Part shown: positions 43,837-52,800 of the stretch, in pieces
Numbering within the stretch: position 1 is the stretch's first letter
Layout: the number at the start of each line of letters is the position of its first letter
Origin: Actinobacteria bacterium UBA2184
GTDB lineage: Bacteria; Actinomycetota; Coriobacteriia; Anaerosomatales; Anaerosomataceae
Direction of reading: 5' to 3'
NCBI GenBank assembly: GCA_002328745.1
Contig: DCVQ01000009.1
Location: 70,398 to 134,397, forward strand
Length of the DNA stretch: 64,000 nt
The notes under the pieces: model-generated
The model's database searches: none
What the model was told of the DNA's origin: nothing
Seen by the model: the letters and a program-made list of their open reading frames with translations, nothing else
Position numbers and translations under genes: made by a program

Positions 43837-45396
43837 CTACTCACCTGCCCCGGCGATCCGCCAGGACCCGGCGTCGCGAAGCGCGTACTCCTCGAACGGT
43901 TCGGCCTCGACGCCCTCCACTCCCTTGTAGAGCACCGTCTGGTCGAAGCGAAGGTCCCACCTCACGAGGCGCAGCTCCTCGAGACGCGCCCATCCCTCGC
44001 CAAGCGCGCTCCTCAGTTCGGCGGGACTCCCCGCTTCCTGCATCGCTGTGGCGGCGGCATCGAGTCCGGCGTCTGACACGCGACTGACGTTCAGCCCGGC
44101 GGGGTTCGTCGCCGAGGGGACGTCCCCGGACTCGTAGGGCCAGGCCCAACCGTACGGGACGCCGATCGGGAACTCGAGCAGCGCCACGTCGAAGTCGCCC
44201 AGCACGAGCGGACTGCCGCCCGGGTAGTCGGTGTACGGGAACGTGGGATACGGCTCGATGCGTCCTCCGAAGTCCCTGATCGGGATGTCGTACTCGATGC
44301 GGTTCCCCTCTTCAGCGCTGATGGGATTGAAGATCACGTCGTAGACGAGCTCGCGTCCGCGCTTGGAGCGCACGCCATCGGCGCCTGCCCGCCATTCGGC
44401 CGCGTCGAGCGCGCCGAGCACGGCCTCGGTGTCCGCTACGGACTCCGCGATCGGATAGCCGTACGGCCCCGGATCGCCGGGCGCGACGGTCACCGTGGCG
44501 GCCACGGAGAACGCCTCCCTGACAGCCGGATCGGCCGTCACATGGCCCTCGGAGGGGTTCATGATGAACGCCCGCCAGCGCGCGCTGGGCACAGAGGATT
44601 CCTGCTCGCTACCCGCAGGCCCGACCGGAGGCGACAGCCACACGCAGTTCACCTCGGCCTCCCAGACGGAGCGCGCGGCCGCATCGGTCTGCGCGAAGAC
44701 CACTCGGATCGTCAGAAGCTGCCCCGCCGGATCGATCAGATCCACCTGCGAGCCCTTGATGTGCCGCTCAACGAGGCGACCGCGGGACCCCACTGGGTGG
44801 ACCCAGAAGTCGTCCGACAGGACGTCGGGCGAGCCCTCGAGCAGGTGCCGCGGGAGCACGTATGGAACGAACCGCCACGCAAACGGCGCGTCGGGCTCGC
44901 TCAAGGTGAGTCTCACGGTGTGCTCGTCGATAGCCGTGACCGCGACGACGTTCTCCGCGCCTCGCGGGTCGTCCGCGAGCACGCCCGCATCGAGCAGGCC
45001 CCACGTGAACACCACGTCGCCGGCGGTCAGCGGCTCCCCGTCGGCCCAGCGAGCGTCCGGGTCCAGGCGGTAGGTCACCTCGGTGCGATCCGCACTGATC
45101 CCGCCGTTGTCGACCGTGGGGATCTCGGTCGCCAGGTCCGGCACCGGCATCCCCTGGTCATCGACGCCGAAGAGTCCCCTGAACAGCAGCGCGCCAACCT
45201 GTCGGCTCGAGAGCACGGTCGTGTACGGATTGAGGCTGGTGCCCGCCGGACCGGCGATCACCGCAATCGAACCGGGCGACTGGCCGGGCCCCGGATCCCC
45301 CGGAACGCAGCCTCCCGCGAGCGACACAGCCAGCGCCAGCGCGAGGGCGGCGAGGCGCCGCGGCCTACTGGAAGCGATGAACGACAACACTGACAC
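43837..45396 (-). CDS. solute-binding lipoprotein of the SBP_bac_5 type, no permease nearby
   Basis: 519 residues. A basic N-terminus and lipobox (VSLAGGC, Cys30) are followed by an oligopeptide/nickel-binding-protein fold (SLNPYTTVLSSRQVGALLFRG, TEVTYRLDPDARWADGEPLT, AGDVVFTWGLL). Such proteins capture peptides, nickel or heme-like solutes for ABC importers, but no permease or ATPase is encoded beside it. It overlaps the upstream gene by 32 bases. A second GTG at 45390 has AGGGGG five bases away and may be the true start. Its position between two ResB-CcsA pairs suggests work in cytochrome assembly or an unknown extracellular substrate. Confidence 0.85.
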   Translation of the reverse strand: MSVLSFIASSRPRRLAALALALAVSLAGGCVPGDPGPGQSPGSIAVIAGPAGTSLNPYTTVLSSRQVGALLFRGLFGVDDQGMPVPDLATEIPTVDNGGISADRTEVTYRLDPDARWADGEPLTAGDVVFTWGLLDAGVLADDPRGAENVVAVTAIDEHTVRLTLSEPDAPFAWRFVPYVLPRHLLEGSPDVLSDDFWVHPVGSRGRLVERHIKGSQVDLIDPAGQLLTIRVVFAQTDAAARSVWEAEVNCVWLSPPVGPAGSEQESSVPSARWRAFIMNPSEGHVTADPAVREAFSVAATVTVAPGDPGPYGYPIAESVADTEAVLGALDAAEWRAGADGVRSKRGRELVYDVIFNPISAEEGNRIEYDIPIRDFGGRIEPYPTFPYTDYPGGSPLVLGDFDVALLEFPIGVPYGWAWPYESGDVPSATNPAGLNVSRVSDAGLDAAATAMQEAGSPAELRSALGEGWARLEELRLVRWDLRFDQTVLYKGVEGVEAEPFEEYALRDAGSWRIAGAGE

Positions 45397-46468
45397 CCCC
45401 TTCGTCAGCCCTGAGGGTGTACAGCCCGTCCTCGCAGAGCGACATCGGGAGCGTGCCGTCGTAGCGCACGAGGACGCTCGAGTACGGCAGGGTGATGCAC
45501 GAGTCGATCGTGCCGTCGAGCGTCACGACGAGCACCTCGTCGAACGGCTCCGCCGCCGAGGTCCACGCGGCGGACAGCTGCACCGGCCGCCCCACGATCG
45601 CCTCGCCCGGCATGGTCCTCAGGTAGACCCGCGAGTCGGGGCCGACGCCCAGCAGCCGGTAGCGGCGCGGCACCCGCACACGTTCCTCGCCCGATCCGAT
45701 GACGGTGATCACGTCGCTCGACGACACGTCGAGGCCCATCACCTGCGTCCGTGTGGAGTAGGCGCGGCCATCCAGGCCGAAGCCCCACAGCTCGAGCGAA
45801 CCGGCGTCGGCCGCGGCGTCACCCACCGGAACGCCGTCGATGGCGACGGGCACGAGCGCCTCCCGCGAGTAGATGACCTCCGCCTCGAAATCCACGTCGG
45901 ACGGGGTCGCCGACGCGTAGAGCGTGCCATCGGAGTAGACGAGACCACCGCTGTTGAGCTGGAGCGGGATGGCGTACGTGGTCTCGATCGAGGCTCGCAC
46001 ATCAACGATGACGGCGGTCTCGCTGCGGCCCCCCGACTTGGCGACGACGTAGTTGAAGCCGCCCTCATGGGGTCGGAAGAAGGTCGATCCGGAAGGCGCC
46101 ACGGTCGTCCCCGCCAGCACGCCGTCCTGCGAGAACCAGCGCACACGCGCCCCCACCACACCCTCGGGATGGTCGACGATGAACACGAGCCCACCGGAGG
46201 AGAAGACCGCCTCGATGGTCGAAATGGCGATGACCTCCCCCTTGCGGCTCGCGTCCGTCGGCCCGGAGCCCCACGGCAGGTAGAGCAGCTCCTCCATCGT
46301 CGCCGAGGAGCCCGCTGCGGTGCCCAGGTCGAGATCCACGTACTCGGCGGCCGTCTCCGGAGCCGCCCCATCATCGGTGCCGAGGAAGAACGTGGCGACG
46401 CCGACGCCGAGTATCAGCGCTACGGCGACCAGGGCTACGGTCACCCATCTCGTATGGCGTGCCTGCAT
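45365..46468 (-). CDS. membrane-anchored exported protein, unknown
   Basis: 367 residues. The N-terminal signal anchor is WVTVALVAVALILGVGVATFF, followed by an extracytoplasmic region of repeated beta strands (GLVFIVDHPEGVVGARVRWF, GGFNYVVAKSGGRSETAVIV, LVYSDGTLYASATP, VYLRTMPGE) that looks like a beta-propeller. Two cysteines (DSCITLPY, LCEDGLY) may form a disulfide. No heme motif. It lies between the ccsA copy 2 gene and the lipoprotein gene and overlaps the latter. No known family is recognised. A chaperone or docking role for the giant cytochrome is conceivable but unsupported. Confidence 0.7.
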   Translation of the reverse strand: MQARHTRWVTVALVAVALILGVGVATFFLGTDDGAAPETAAEYVDLDLGTAAGSSATMEELLYLPWGSGPTDASRKGEVIAISTIEAVFSSGGLVFIVDHPEGVVGARVRWFSQDGVLAGTTVAPSGSTFFRPHEGGFNYVVAKSGGRSETAVIVDVRASIETTYAIPLQLNSGGLVYSDGTLYASATPSDVDFEAEVIYSREALVPVAIDGVPVGDAAADAGSLELWGFGLDGRAYSTRTQVMGLDVSSSDVITVIGSGEERVRVPRRYRLLGVGPDSRVYLRTMPGEAIVGRPVQLSAAWTSAAEPFDEVLVVTLDGTIDSCITLPYSSVLVRYDGTLPMSLCEDGLYTLRADEGGVSVVVHRFQ

Positions 46469-46483
46469 CGCGCGGCGCCTTTC

Positions 46484-47293
46484 CTAGTACGGCTTCATCA
46501 AGGGAATGTCGAAGTAGTGCCACGTGTCGGGGATCACGGACCAGATGAAGTACGCGGCCACAAGGACCGGAAGCACGGCAACGACGCCGATGTCGAGCAG
46601 GCTGCCGCTCCAACGGTAGAACAGCCGGCCGTGTATCACCAGGGCGTACCCGAGCCAGGCGGCGAGCGAGAGCGTCTCGACGGTGCTCCACTGCCAGAAG
46701 ACCCCGAAGATGATGAACGAGTACCAGGATCCCGTAGCCAGCATCGCCGTGAAGGCGCTGAAGCCCGCCATGAGGCACTCGGTGATGAAGCGGTCTGCCG
46801 CCTCGATATCCATGCCGAGCGGCTTCCTGCCCGCGAGGCGCAGTAGGGCGGACGTCGTGGCAGCAAGCAGCGCGACGAAGGCCACCCAGGCGAAGGCCAC
46901 GTGCACGTCCACCCACAACGACTGCTCGGAGATGGTGAGCGGCACGGGGTCGCTCCTGAAGCGAGTCCCGTAGAGGAGCGCGGCGAGCGCCCACGGCGCC
47001 GCCCATCTCCAGATGTCCTGAAGCCTCGGCCGCCAGATGCCGATGGCCGTCGCGCCAACGAGCAGTGACGCGGCCAGCGCGTACGTGTTCTCGAACGTGC
47101 CGAAGATGGCCGGATGGCCCGCGACGTACCATCTGGCCGCGAATCCCGCCAATGCCGCGATCGCCGCGGCGTTGGCGATCCAGCGCCCGACCGGCATGGC
47201 CTCGCGACGCGCGATCGCGACGAGCGAGGCCGTCACGGCGAGAAGCGTCAGCAGGAAGGTGGCGCTGTACAGAACGTTCATGAGAGCAGTCAT
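46484..47293 (-). CDS. CcsA-like heme-handling protein, copy 2, degenerate WWD motif
   Basis: 269-residue polytopic protein with the CcsA helix layout (VDVHVAFAWVAFVALLAATT, ALVIHGRLFYRW). The WWD motif reads FGVFWQWSTVETLSLA: the conserved Asp-Pro is Ser-Thr and the first Trp is Phe. The two external histidine positions (DVHVAF, VIHGR) are kept. The ATG overlaps the resB copy 2 stop as ATGA, and a longer frame is rejected. It may be a specialised CcsA for the giant cytochrome or a HemX-like variant with altered heme contact. Confidence 0.85.
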   Translation of the reverse strand: MTALMNVLYSATFLLTLLAVTASLVAIARREAMPVGRWIANAAAIAALAGFAARWYVAGHPAIFGTFENTYALAASLLVGATAIGIWRPRLQDIWRWAAPWALAALLYGTRFRSDPVPLTISEQSLWVDVHVAFAWVAFVALLAATTSALLRLAGRKPLGMDIEAADRFITECLMAGFSAFTAMLATGSWYSFIIFGVFWQWSTVETLSLAAWLGYALVIHGRLFYRWSGSLLDIGVVAVLPVLVAAYFIWSVIPDTWHYFDIPLMKPY

Positions 47294-48579
47294 GAGGCCT
47301 TCCTCGCCTTGCGGAGCAGCTCGACGCCCAGTTCGCGGCCCGCCGACCTGCCGGCCATGTCGAGCCAGCCGTCCACGGAAACGCCATCGGAATCCGCCCA
47401 CACCATTACGCTGTGCTTGCGCAGCACGAGCCTCCACAAGACGCCCGCGGTCATCACGAGGAAGCCCAGAGCCATGAACGGCAGGGCGGGAGCGCTCGTG
47501 ACCCGAAACGTCCCGTAGCGCGACAGCCCGGAGATCCGGATGGTGTAGCCGCCTACCTCGATCGGCTCACCAACGCGCACGAGCTCCCTCGCGACGAGCA
47601 AGCCCGTGCGACCGAGCTCCTTCACGGCCACCAGGAAGGCCGGTTCGATGATGTTGTACGACAGTGAGACGTCCCGCCCGTCGACGACCCCGTGATCCGG
47701 GTACGCGATCACAGACATCTCGAGGGGCACGCCCGGCACCTCGACCGTGTCCTCGGCGCCCGGAGGCGAGAGATTCATCGCGACGACGTACTCCTGCGCG
47801 GTCCCGTCGGGGCCCGTCGTCTCGATATGCGGAGCGAGATTGTAGTCGCTGATGCTCGCGAAGGTGGTTGGGCCGATCCAGTGCGGCTGCGACAACGAGA
47901 AGCTCCGCGAAGAGCCGTCGGCCGCGCTCAGGCGCGCTTCGAGTTTCGTGAAGAGCAGCACGTCTTCGAAGTACTGCGGCTCGATGGACTCCAGCGTGAA
48001 GTAGCGGAACGCCGATGGCACCGTCACTCCAGCGACCGCCGCAGCCTCGCCCACGCTCTGCCCCTCGGTCACCCTCAGCGTGGTCGAATCGACTGTGAGC
48101 AGGTGCGCCACGAGCGAGACTCCGAGCAGCACGATGCCGAAGTGGAAGATGGAGCCACCCAGCAGCGAGTAGCGATGTCTTGCTGCGTACAGCGAGCCGT
48201 CGGATCTCGTGACCGCATACCGACGCATCTTGAGCGTCGCCTCGACGCCGTCGAGGTCCATGCCCTCGACCCGCTCCGCATCCGGAGTGGGCGCGGGATG
48301 CGCGACGCCGGTCCGCTGCGCCCGGCGCATGTCCCGGGCCATCCTGGTCCACGCGCAGACCACCGTGGTGAGCCCGACCGCGACGTAGACTGCCCGGAAC
48401 GCGAGCCAGTCCTCCGCGATGGCCCGAATGGTCTCGTGCGACTGCCCGCTGAGCTGGAACGGCACGAGCCAGACGAGTGTCAGCGCGACCCAGGCCCCGA
48501 GCACCCAGAACGACACGGCCCTCGACTCGATGAGCGCGCGAACGCGCCGAGTGCCCTCGGTTAGGGGGTTTGGTGCCAT
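47290..48579 (-). CDS. ResB-family protein, copy 2
   Basis: 429 residues. Helices at the N-terminus (SFWVLGAWVALTLVWLVPF, VYVAVGLTTVVCAWTRMARD) and mid-protein (GSIFHFGIVLLGVSLVAHLL) are followed by a beta-rich extracytoplasmic part. The C-terminal helix is LPFMALGFLVMTAGVLWRLV. This is the ResB plan, though shorter and divergent from copy 1. It is the first gene downstream of the giant cytochrome (65 bases after its stop) and is coupled to ccsA copy 2. Probably a dedicated maturation pair. Confidence 0.85.
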   Translation of the reverse strand: MAPNPLTEGTRRVRALIESRAVSFWVLGAWVALTLVWLVPFQLSGQSHETIRAIAEDWLAFRAVYVAVGLTTVVCAWTRMARDMRRAQRTGVAHPAPTPDAERVEGMDLDGVEATLKMRRYAVTRSDGSLYAARHRYSLLGGSIFHFGIVLLGVSLVAHLLTVDSTTLRVTEGQSVGEAAAVAGVTVPSAFRYFTLESIEPQYFEDVLLFTKLEARLSAADGSSRSFSLSQPHWIGPTTFASISDYNLAPHIETTGPDGTAQEYVVAMNLSPPGAEDTVEVPGVPLEMSVIAYPDHGVVDGRDVSLSYNIIEPAFLVAVKELGRTGLLVARELVRVGEPIEVGGYTIRISGLSRYGTFRVTSAPALPFMALGFLVMTAGVLWRLVLRKHSVMVWADSDGVSVDGWLDMAGRSAGRELGVELLRKARKAS

Positions 48580-48643
48580 CTCGTCCCGTCATCCAGGAAA
48601 CCGCCGGTCGTCGCCTCACCGCGAAGACGACACCGCTAGTGTA

Positions 48644-49813
48644 CTAGTACGAGTACTGCAGATCGGCGTACTCGCTCGGCGTGTGCTTCACGCAGGCGGA
48701 GTAGTTGTCCGCAGGGATCGTCTTCGAGAAGTTGTAGCAGCCGACCGTGGTCGTGGTGCTACCCAGCAGGTGCTGCGACCACGACGCGCCGTTCATGAAG
48801 CGCTGGCCCATGTAGTTCGCGGCGCCCGTATACGTGGCCGCCGATGGATGGTACGTCATGCTCGTGCCGTGGATGGCGCCGTTCTGCACCACGGTGTTCG
48901 CCGGGTTGTTGTACGACGCCTCCGTCTTGCGGCCGCCGTGGCAGTGCAGGCAGCTCGACCAGGTGAGCGCGGGGCTGTTGAATGTCCCGGTGTTGTAGCA
49001 CGAGGACGACATACGGCCGTGGTTCATGCGCGAGAGCAGCGCCGCCGTGGCGTTGAGACCCGCCTTCTCGTTCGTGCCGTACACGTCAACGCGGTGGCAG
49101 TTGATGCAGAAGTTGGCGCTCGCGTACGCCCCGTTCGTGACGACCGTGCCGTCCTGGAGCGTGGACTTCACGTTCACATCCACGCCGGAGAGGATCCACT
49201 TGTTCGCCGAGGCGTGCGGACCTTCCGGCCCCGTCGCATCGCTGTTGTTGTGGCAGTCGGTGCAGACCACGATGCTCGTGGTGACCCAGCCGTCGGTGAA
49301 CGTGTTCGACAGGCCGTTGTTGTTCGTCTCGGACGTACCGTCGTTCACGCCGTCGTTATCCAGATCGATCCATTTCCGCATCGTGCTCGAGGTCCAGGCG
49401 CCGTTGAGGTTGGTGGCCGGCTGGTTGAGGCCCGGCGTGAAGATCGGATGGTACGACAGCTGCATCGGGTTGAAGTCCGCGCCGACGTCGGTCTGCTTGC
49501 CGCCCGTCTGGTTCTGCAGGTTCAGCGACGAATTCGGCGGGGTCGTCGTCCACGACCAGCTCGAGTGGCACTTCAGGCAGAGCTGCCACTGGTAGGAGGA
49601 CGAAGCGACACGCGAATACGTGGGCGCGGTGGGCGCGCCGGGCGCACCTGAACCGGCCCAGGTGCCGTTCGCGTTCGCGGTGCTGATGGTGACGCCCCAG
49701 ACGCCCTTGGTGGCACCGGCGATCGGCGGCGGGGTGTTGCCGCGTCGCGCCTGATTGGTCGGCCAGGCGGTGGTGCCGGCCTGCGCCTCGTGGACGTTGT
49801 GGCAGTCCTCGCA
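48644..49813 (-). other. terminal five-heme domain of the cytochrome
   Basis: Hemes 71-75 (CEDCH, CLKCH, CTDCH, CINCH, CLHCH), with 117-529 bases between successive motifs. The first two align with a module start and the rest do not. Three non-heme cysteines (in CYNTG, CYNFS and ACVKH) occur near the C-terminus, which ends SEYADLQYSY. Confidence 0.85.
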
Positions 49814-52800
49814 CTCGACGTGGCGGTTGCTCGCCGGGTTCCACCCGGCGCTCGTGCCTTCGTTATACGACTGGTGCACGCCGGAAGTGGCGGCCACGGG
49901 GTGCTTGTTGGGCTTCGCGGCGTTGTTGAACTCCGTATAGATGGACCTGGCGTCGGCGGACATGCTGCCCGCGCCGTAGCCGTCGGGGCCGGCGGTGCCG
50001 CCCGTGTGGCACTTGTAGCACAGGTTCTCTTCACTCGACGTGCTCGTGCCCGCGAGCGCTGCCCCCAGCGCCTTGGCGATGCGGTTCTCGCTCGACTTGT
50101 GCACGCCGATCTTGTACGTCGACGTCATCTTCGAGCCGGTGTCCATGTCGTCGTCGTGGCACTTCGAGCAGTTGGCCTTGAACGTGTCCGCCGCGGTCGT
50201 CCCGAAGCCGATGACACCGCCGCTATTGACCTGGTAGTCATGCGCCGACGCGTCGAACCCGGCGCCGCTGATGATCGGAGTGGTCGTCGAACCGCCGACT
50301 TTCTGGCCGGTGGTGTTCTTCGCCTGGGTCACGCTGTGGCAGGCGATGCAGATGCCGTAGGTGCCGCCGCCCGGGAAGTCGCTGTTCGTGGGAACCGCAG
50401 TCGCCGACAGGTCGGTGCGGAGGTTGAAGCCCTTCTGGCTGTTGAAGTAGTTGTGGTCGGCGTGGCAGCTCACGCACTCGAGCGCCGCGGTCGACGTCGG
50501 GTAGGTGTTGGCGGCGGCCGGTGCGCGGAACGGTGACGCACTATCGAGCACGTGGTGGTACGTCAACGTATCGTTCGTCATCGTCGCATGGGTGGCGTGG
50601 CAGGTATTGCACGCCGAGCCGCCCGTGCTGCCGCCAGCACCCGGATTGTGGACGTTGTTGGTGGTGGCGCCCGAGTAGTCGTTGCCGTGGCACCCGTAGC
50701 ACGACGTGGTGTCGGCCTGGTAGTGGCCGCTCACCGCGGGCAGGCGCAGCTTGTTCGCGCCGATGGCGGCCGCGCGGTTGAGGCCTTCGACGAGCGCGGT
50801 GCCAGTGACGTTCACGTAGCCCGCGCCGTCGGTGGGATCGGTGATCTGTGCCGTCGCGTCGCCCGTCGAGTGGCACAGGAAGCAGAACTGGCGGTTGCCG
50901 GCGGCGGTGCCCATGTTGATCTCACCGGCCGCGTCGCCCACCGCGTACGTGATGTTGTTGTTCTGGCTCATCACGAGCAGGCCATCGGCGATCGCCGACC
51001 CGTGCGGGTTGTGGCAGTCGTAGCACGGGAGGCCCTGGCCCACCGTCAGAGTGCCGCCCGAAGTCTTGATGACGTGGCCGAAGTTCCCGCCGGTGGCAAG
51101 CCCACCGTCGCCCGTGGGGTAGTACTGCTTGATATTGCGCGTCGAAGGCGCGCCGTCGTGGCAGGTGAAGCACAGCCCGTAGTTGTCCGCGGTCGCGTTC
51201 GTCGGGTCGAACTGCCCCACGAGCTCATCGTAGGCGTACGCCGTGCCGTGCACGTCGTGACAGTTCTTGCAGTCGCCACCGACAAGACCCGAACTCGGCC
51301 ACACGACTGCCGCACCCTTGTGGATGCCGTTGGTGCCGTTGTAGACCGTCGTCCCGGGCCACGTGCCGATGTTCGGATAGCCGTTGGCGAGTCGCGTGTA
51401 GGTCGTGCCGGTCGCCGCCGCGTGGCACGCCGCGCAGACGCTGTTGTCGTTGGCGGTGATGGCCGCGCCGTTGATCTCGTTTCGGCTGTCGGTCATGTCG
51501 TACGCGCCGAGGAGCTTCGGTGCGACCGAGCCGTGGTTGTCATGGCACTCGGCGCAGGAGACCTCTTCGCCGGCTCCGATAGCTCCGGTCTGGCTCCAGT
51601 GACCGCGGGTGGCGTTCGCGCTCTTGTTGTTGATCGCAGTGTTCGCCTGCGTGACCGAGTACGGGATGTACGTGGTGCCGTTCACGGTGTAGGCCGGCAG
51701 CGCGCCGTCGTGGCACTTCAGGCAGAACGCCGCCTGGTCGGCGTCGGTCGCATAGGCGATCGTGTTGTAGCCGTTCTCGGGGTCGGTGACCTTGCCCGTC
51801 GTGCCGGTCACCACGTGCGGGTTGTGGCAGCTCTCGCACTCGACGCTGTCGCCGCTGGCGGCCACGACCGGGTGCTTGCTCGCCAGGCCGAACTGCGCGT
51901 ACACGCGCTCGGAGGCGGCAGTCATCGCGGTCGCGTTGTACCAGTCACGCAGGGTGGTGGACTTCCGGGTCCCAGTCAGCGCATCCGTAGTCCGGCTGTG
52001 GCAGCGGTAGCAGTGCGCCTCCTGCAGCGGATCGGCCACCGTGCCGCCGAGAGCCGATACCATGCGGCGGGTAGCACTCGAGTGCGTGCCGAATCGGTAC
52101 GTCGAGGTCTGGAAGTCCTTCGTCATCTCGTCGTTGTGACACTTCGAGCAGTTGGCGCTGAACGACGTGGCATCACCATAGGTGGACGTCGCGTAGTAGT
52201 CGTGCGCCGAGGCGCCGAACTGGTTGGCCGCGCCGCCCGCGACGATCTTCGGCGTGGCGATCGAGCCGTCGGACTTCTGATCCGTTCCGGGGTTCTGCTT
52301 CGCAAGGCTCGTCGCGTGGCACGCGGTGCAGACGCCCGTGTTGGAGGCCGAGTCGTAGTCGGTCGCAGCGCCGGCCGGGTTAAGCGTCGCGATATCGGGC
52401 CGCAGGTTGGAGGCCTGCGTGGCGTTGAATTTGTCGTGGTCCGTGTGGCAGCTCATGCAGTACACGTCGGTCGTCGAGGTCGGATAGCTCCCGGCCGCGA
52501 AGGCCTTGTCGCCCTCGTACGTGGCGCTGCCGAGCACGTGGTGGTACACCGTGGCCCGCGTGGCGCCCGTATCGGTGAGCAGACCGTCTTCCATCGGCGA
52601 CTGATACTGCGCGTGGCAGCCGTAGCAGTCCTGGCCACCGGCCGAGACGCCGCCGCTCGGGTTGTGGACGTTGTTCGTCGATAGACCCGAATAGTCGTTG
52701 CCGTGGCACTGATAGCAGCTCTGCGTGTCGGCCTCACGGTGACCTGCCACCGCCGGCAGGTGCAGGACGCCCGTGGTGCGATCGAGTCCTTCGAACAGGG

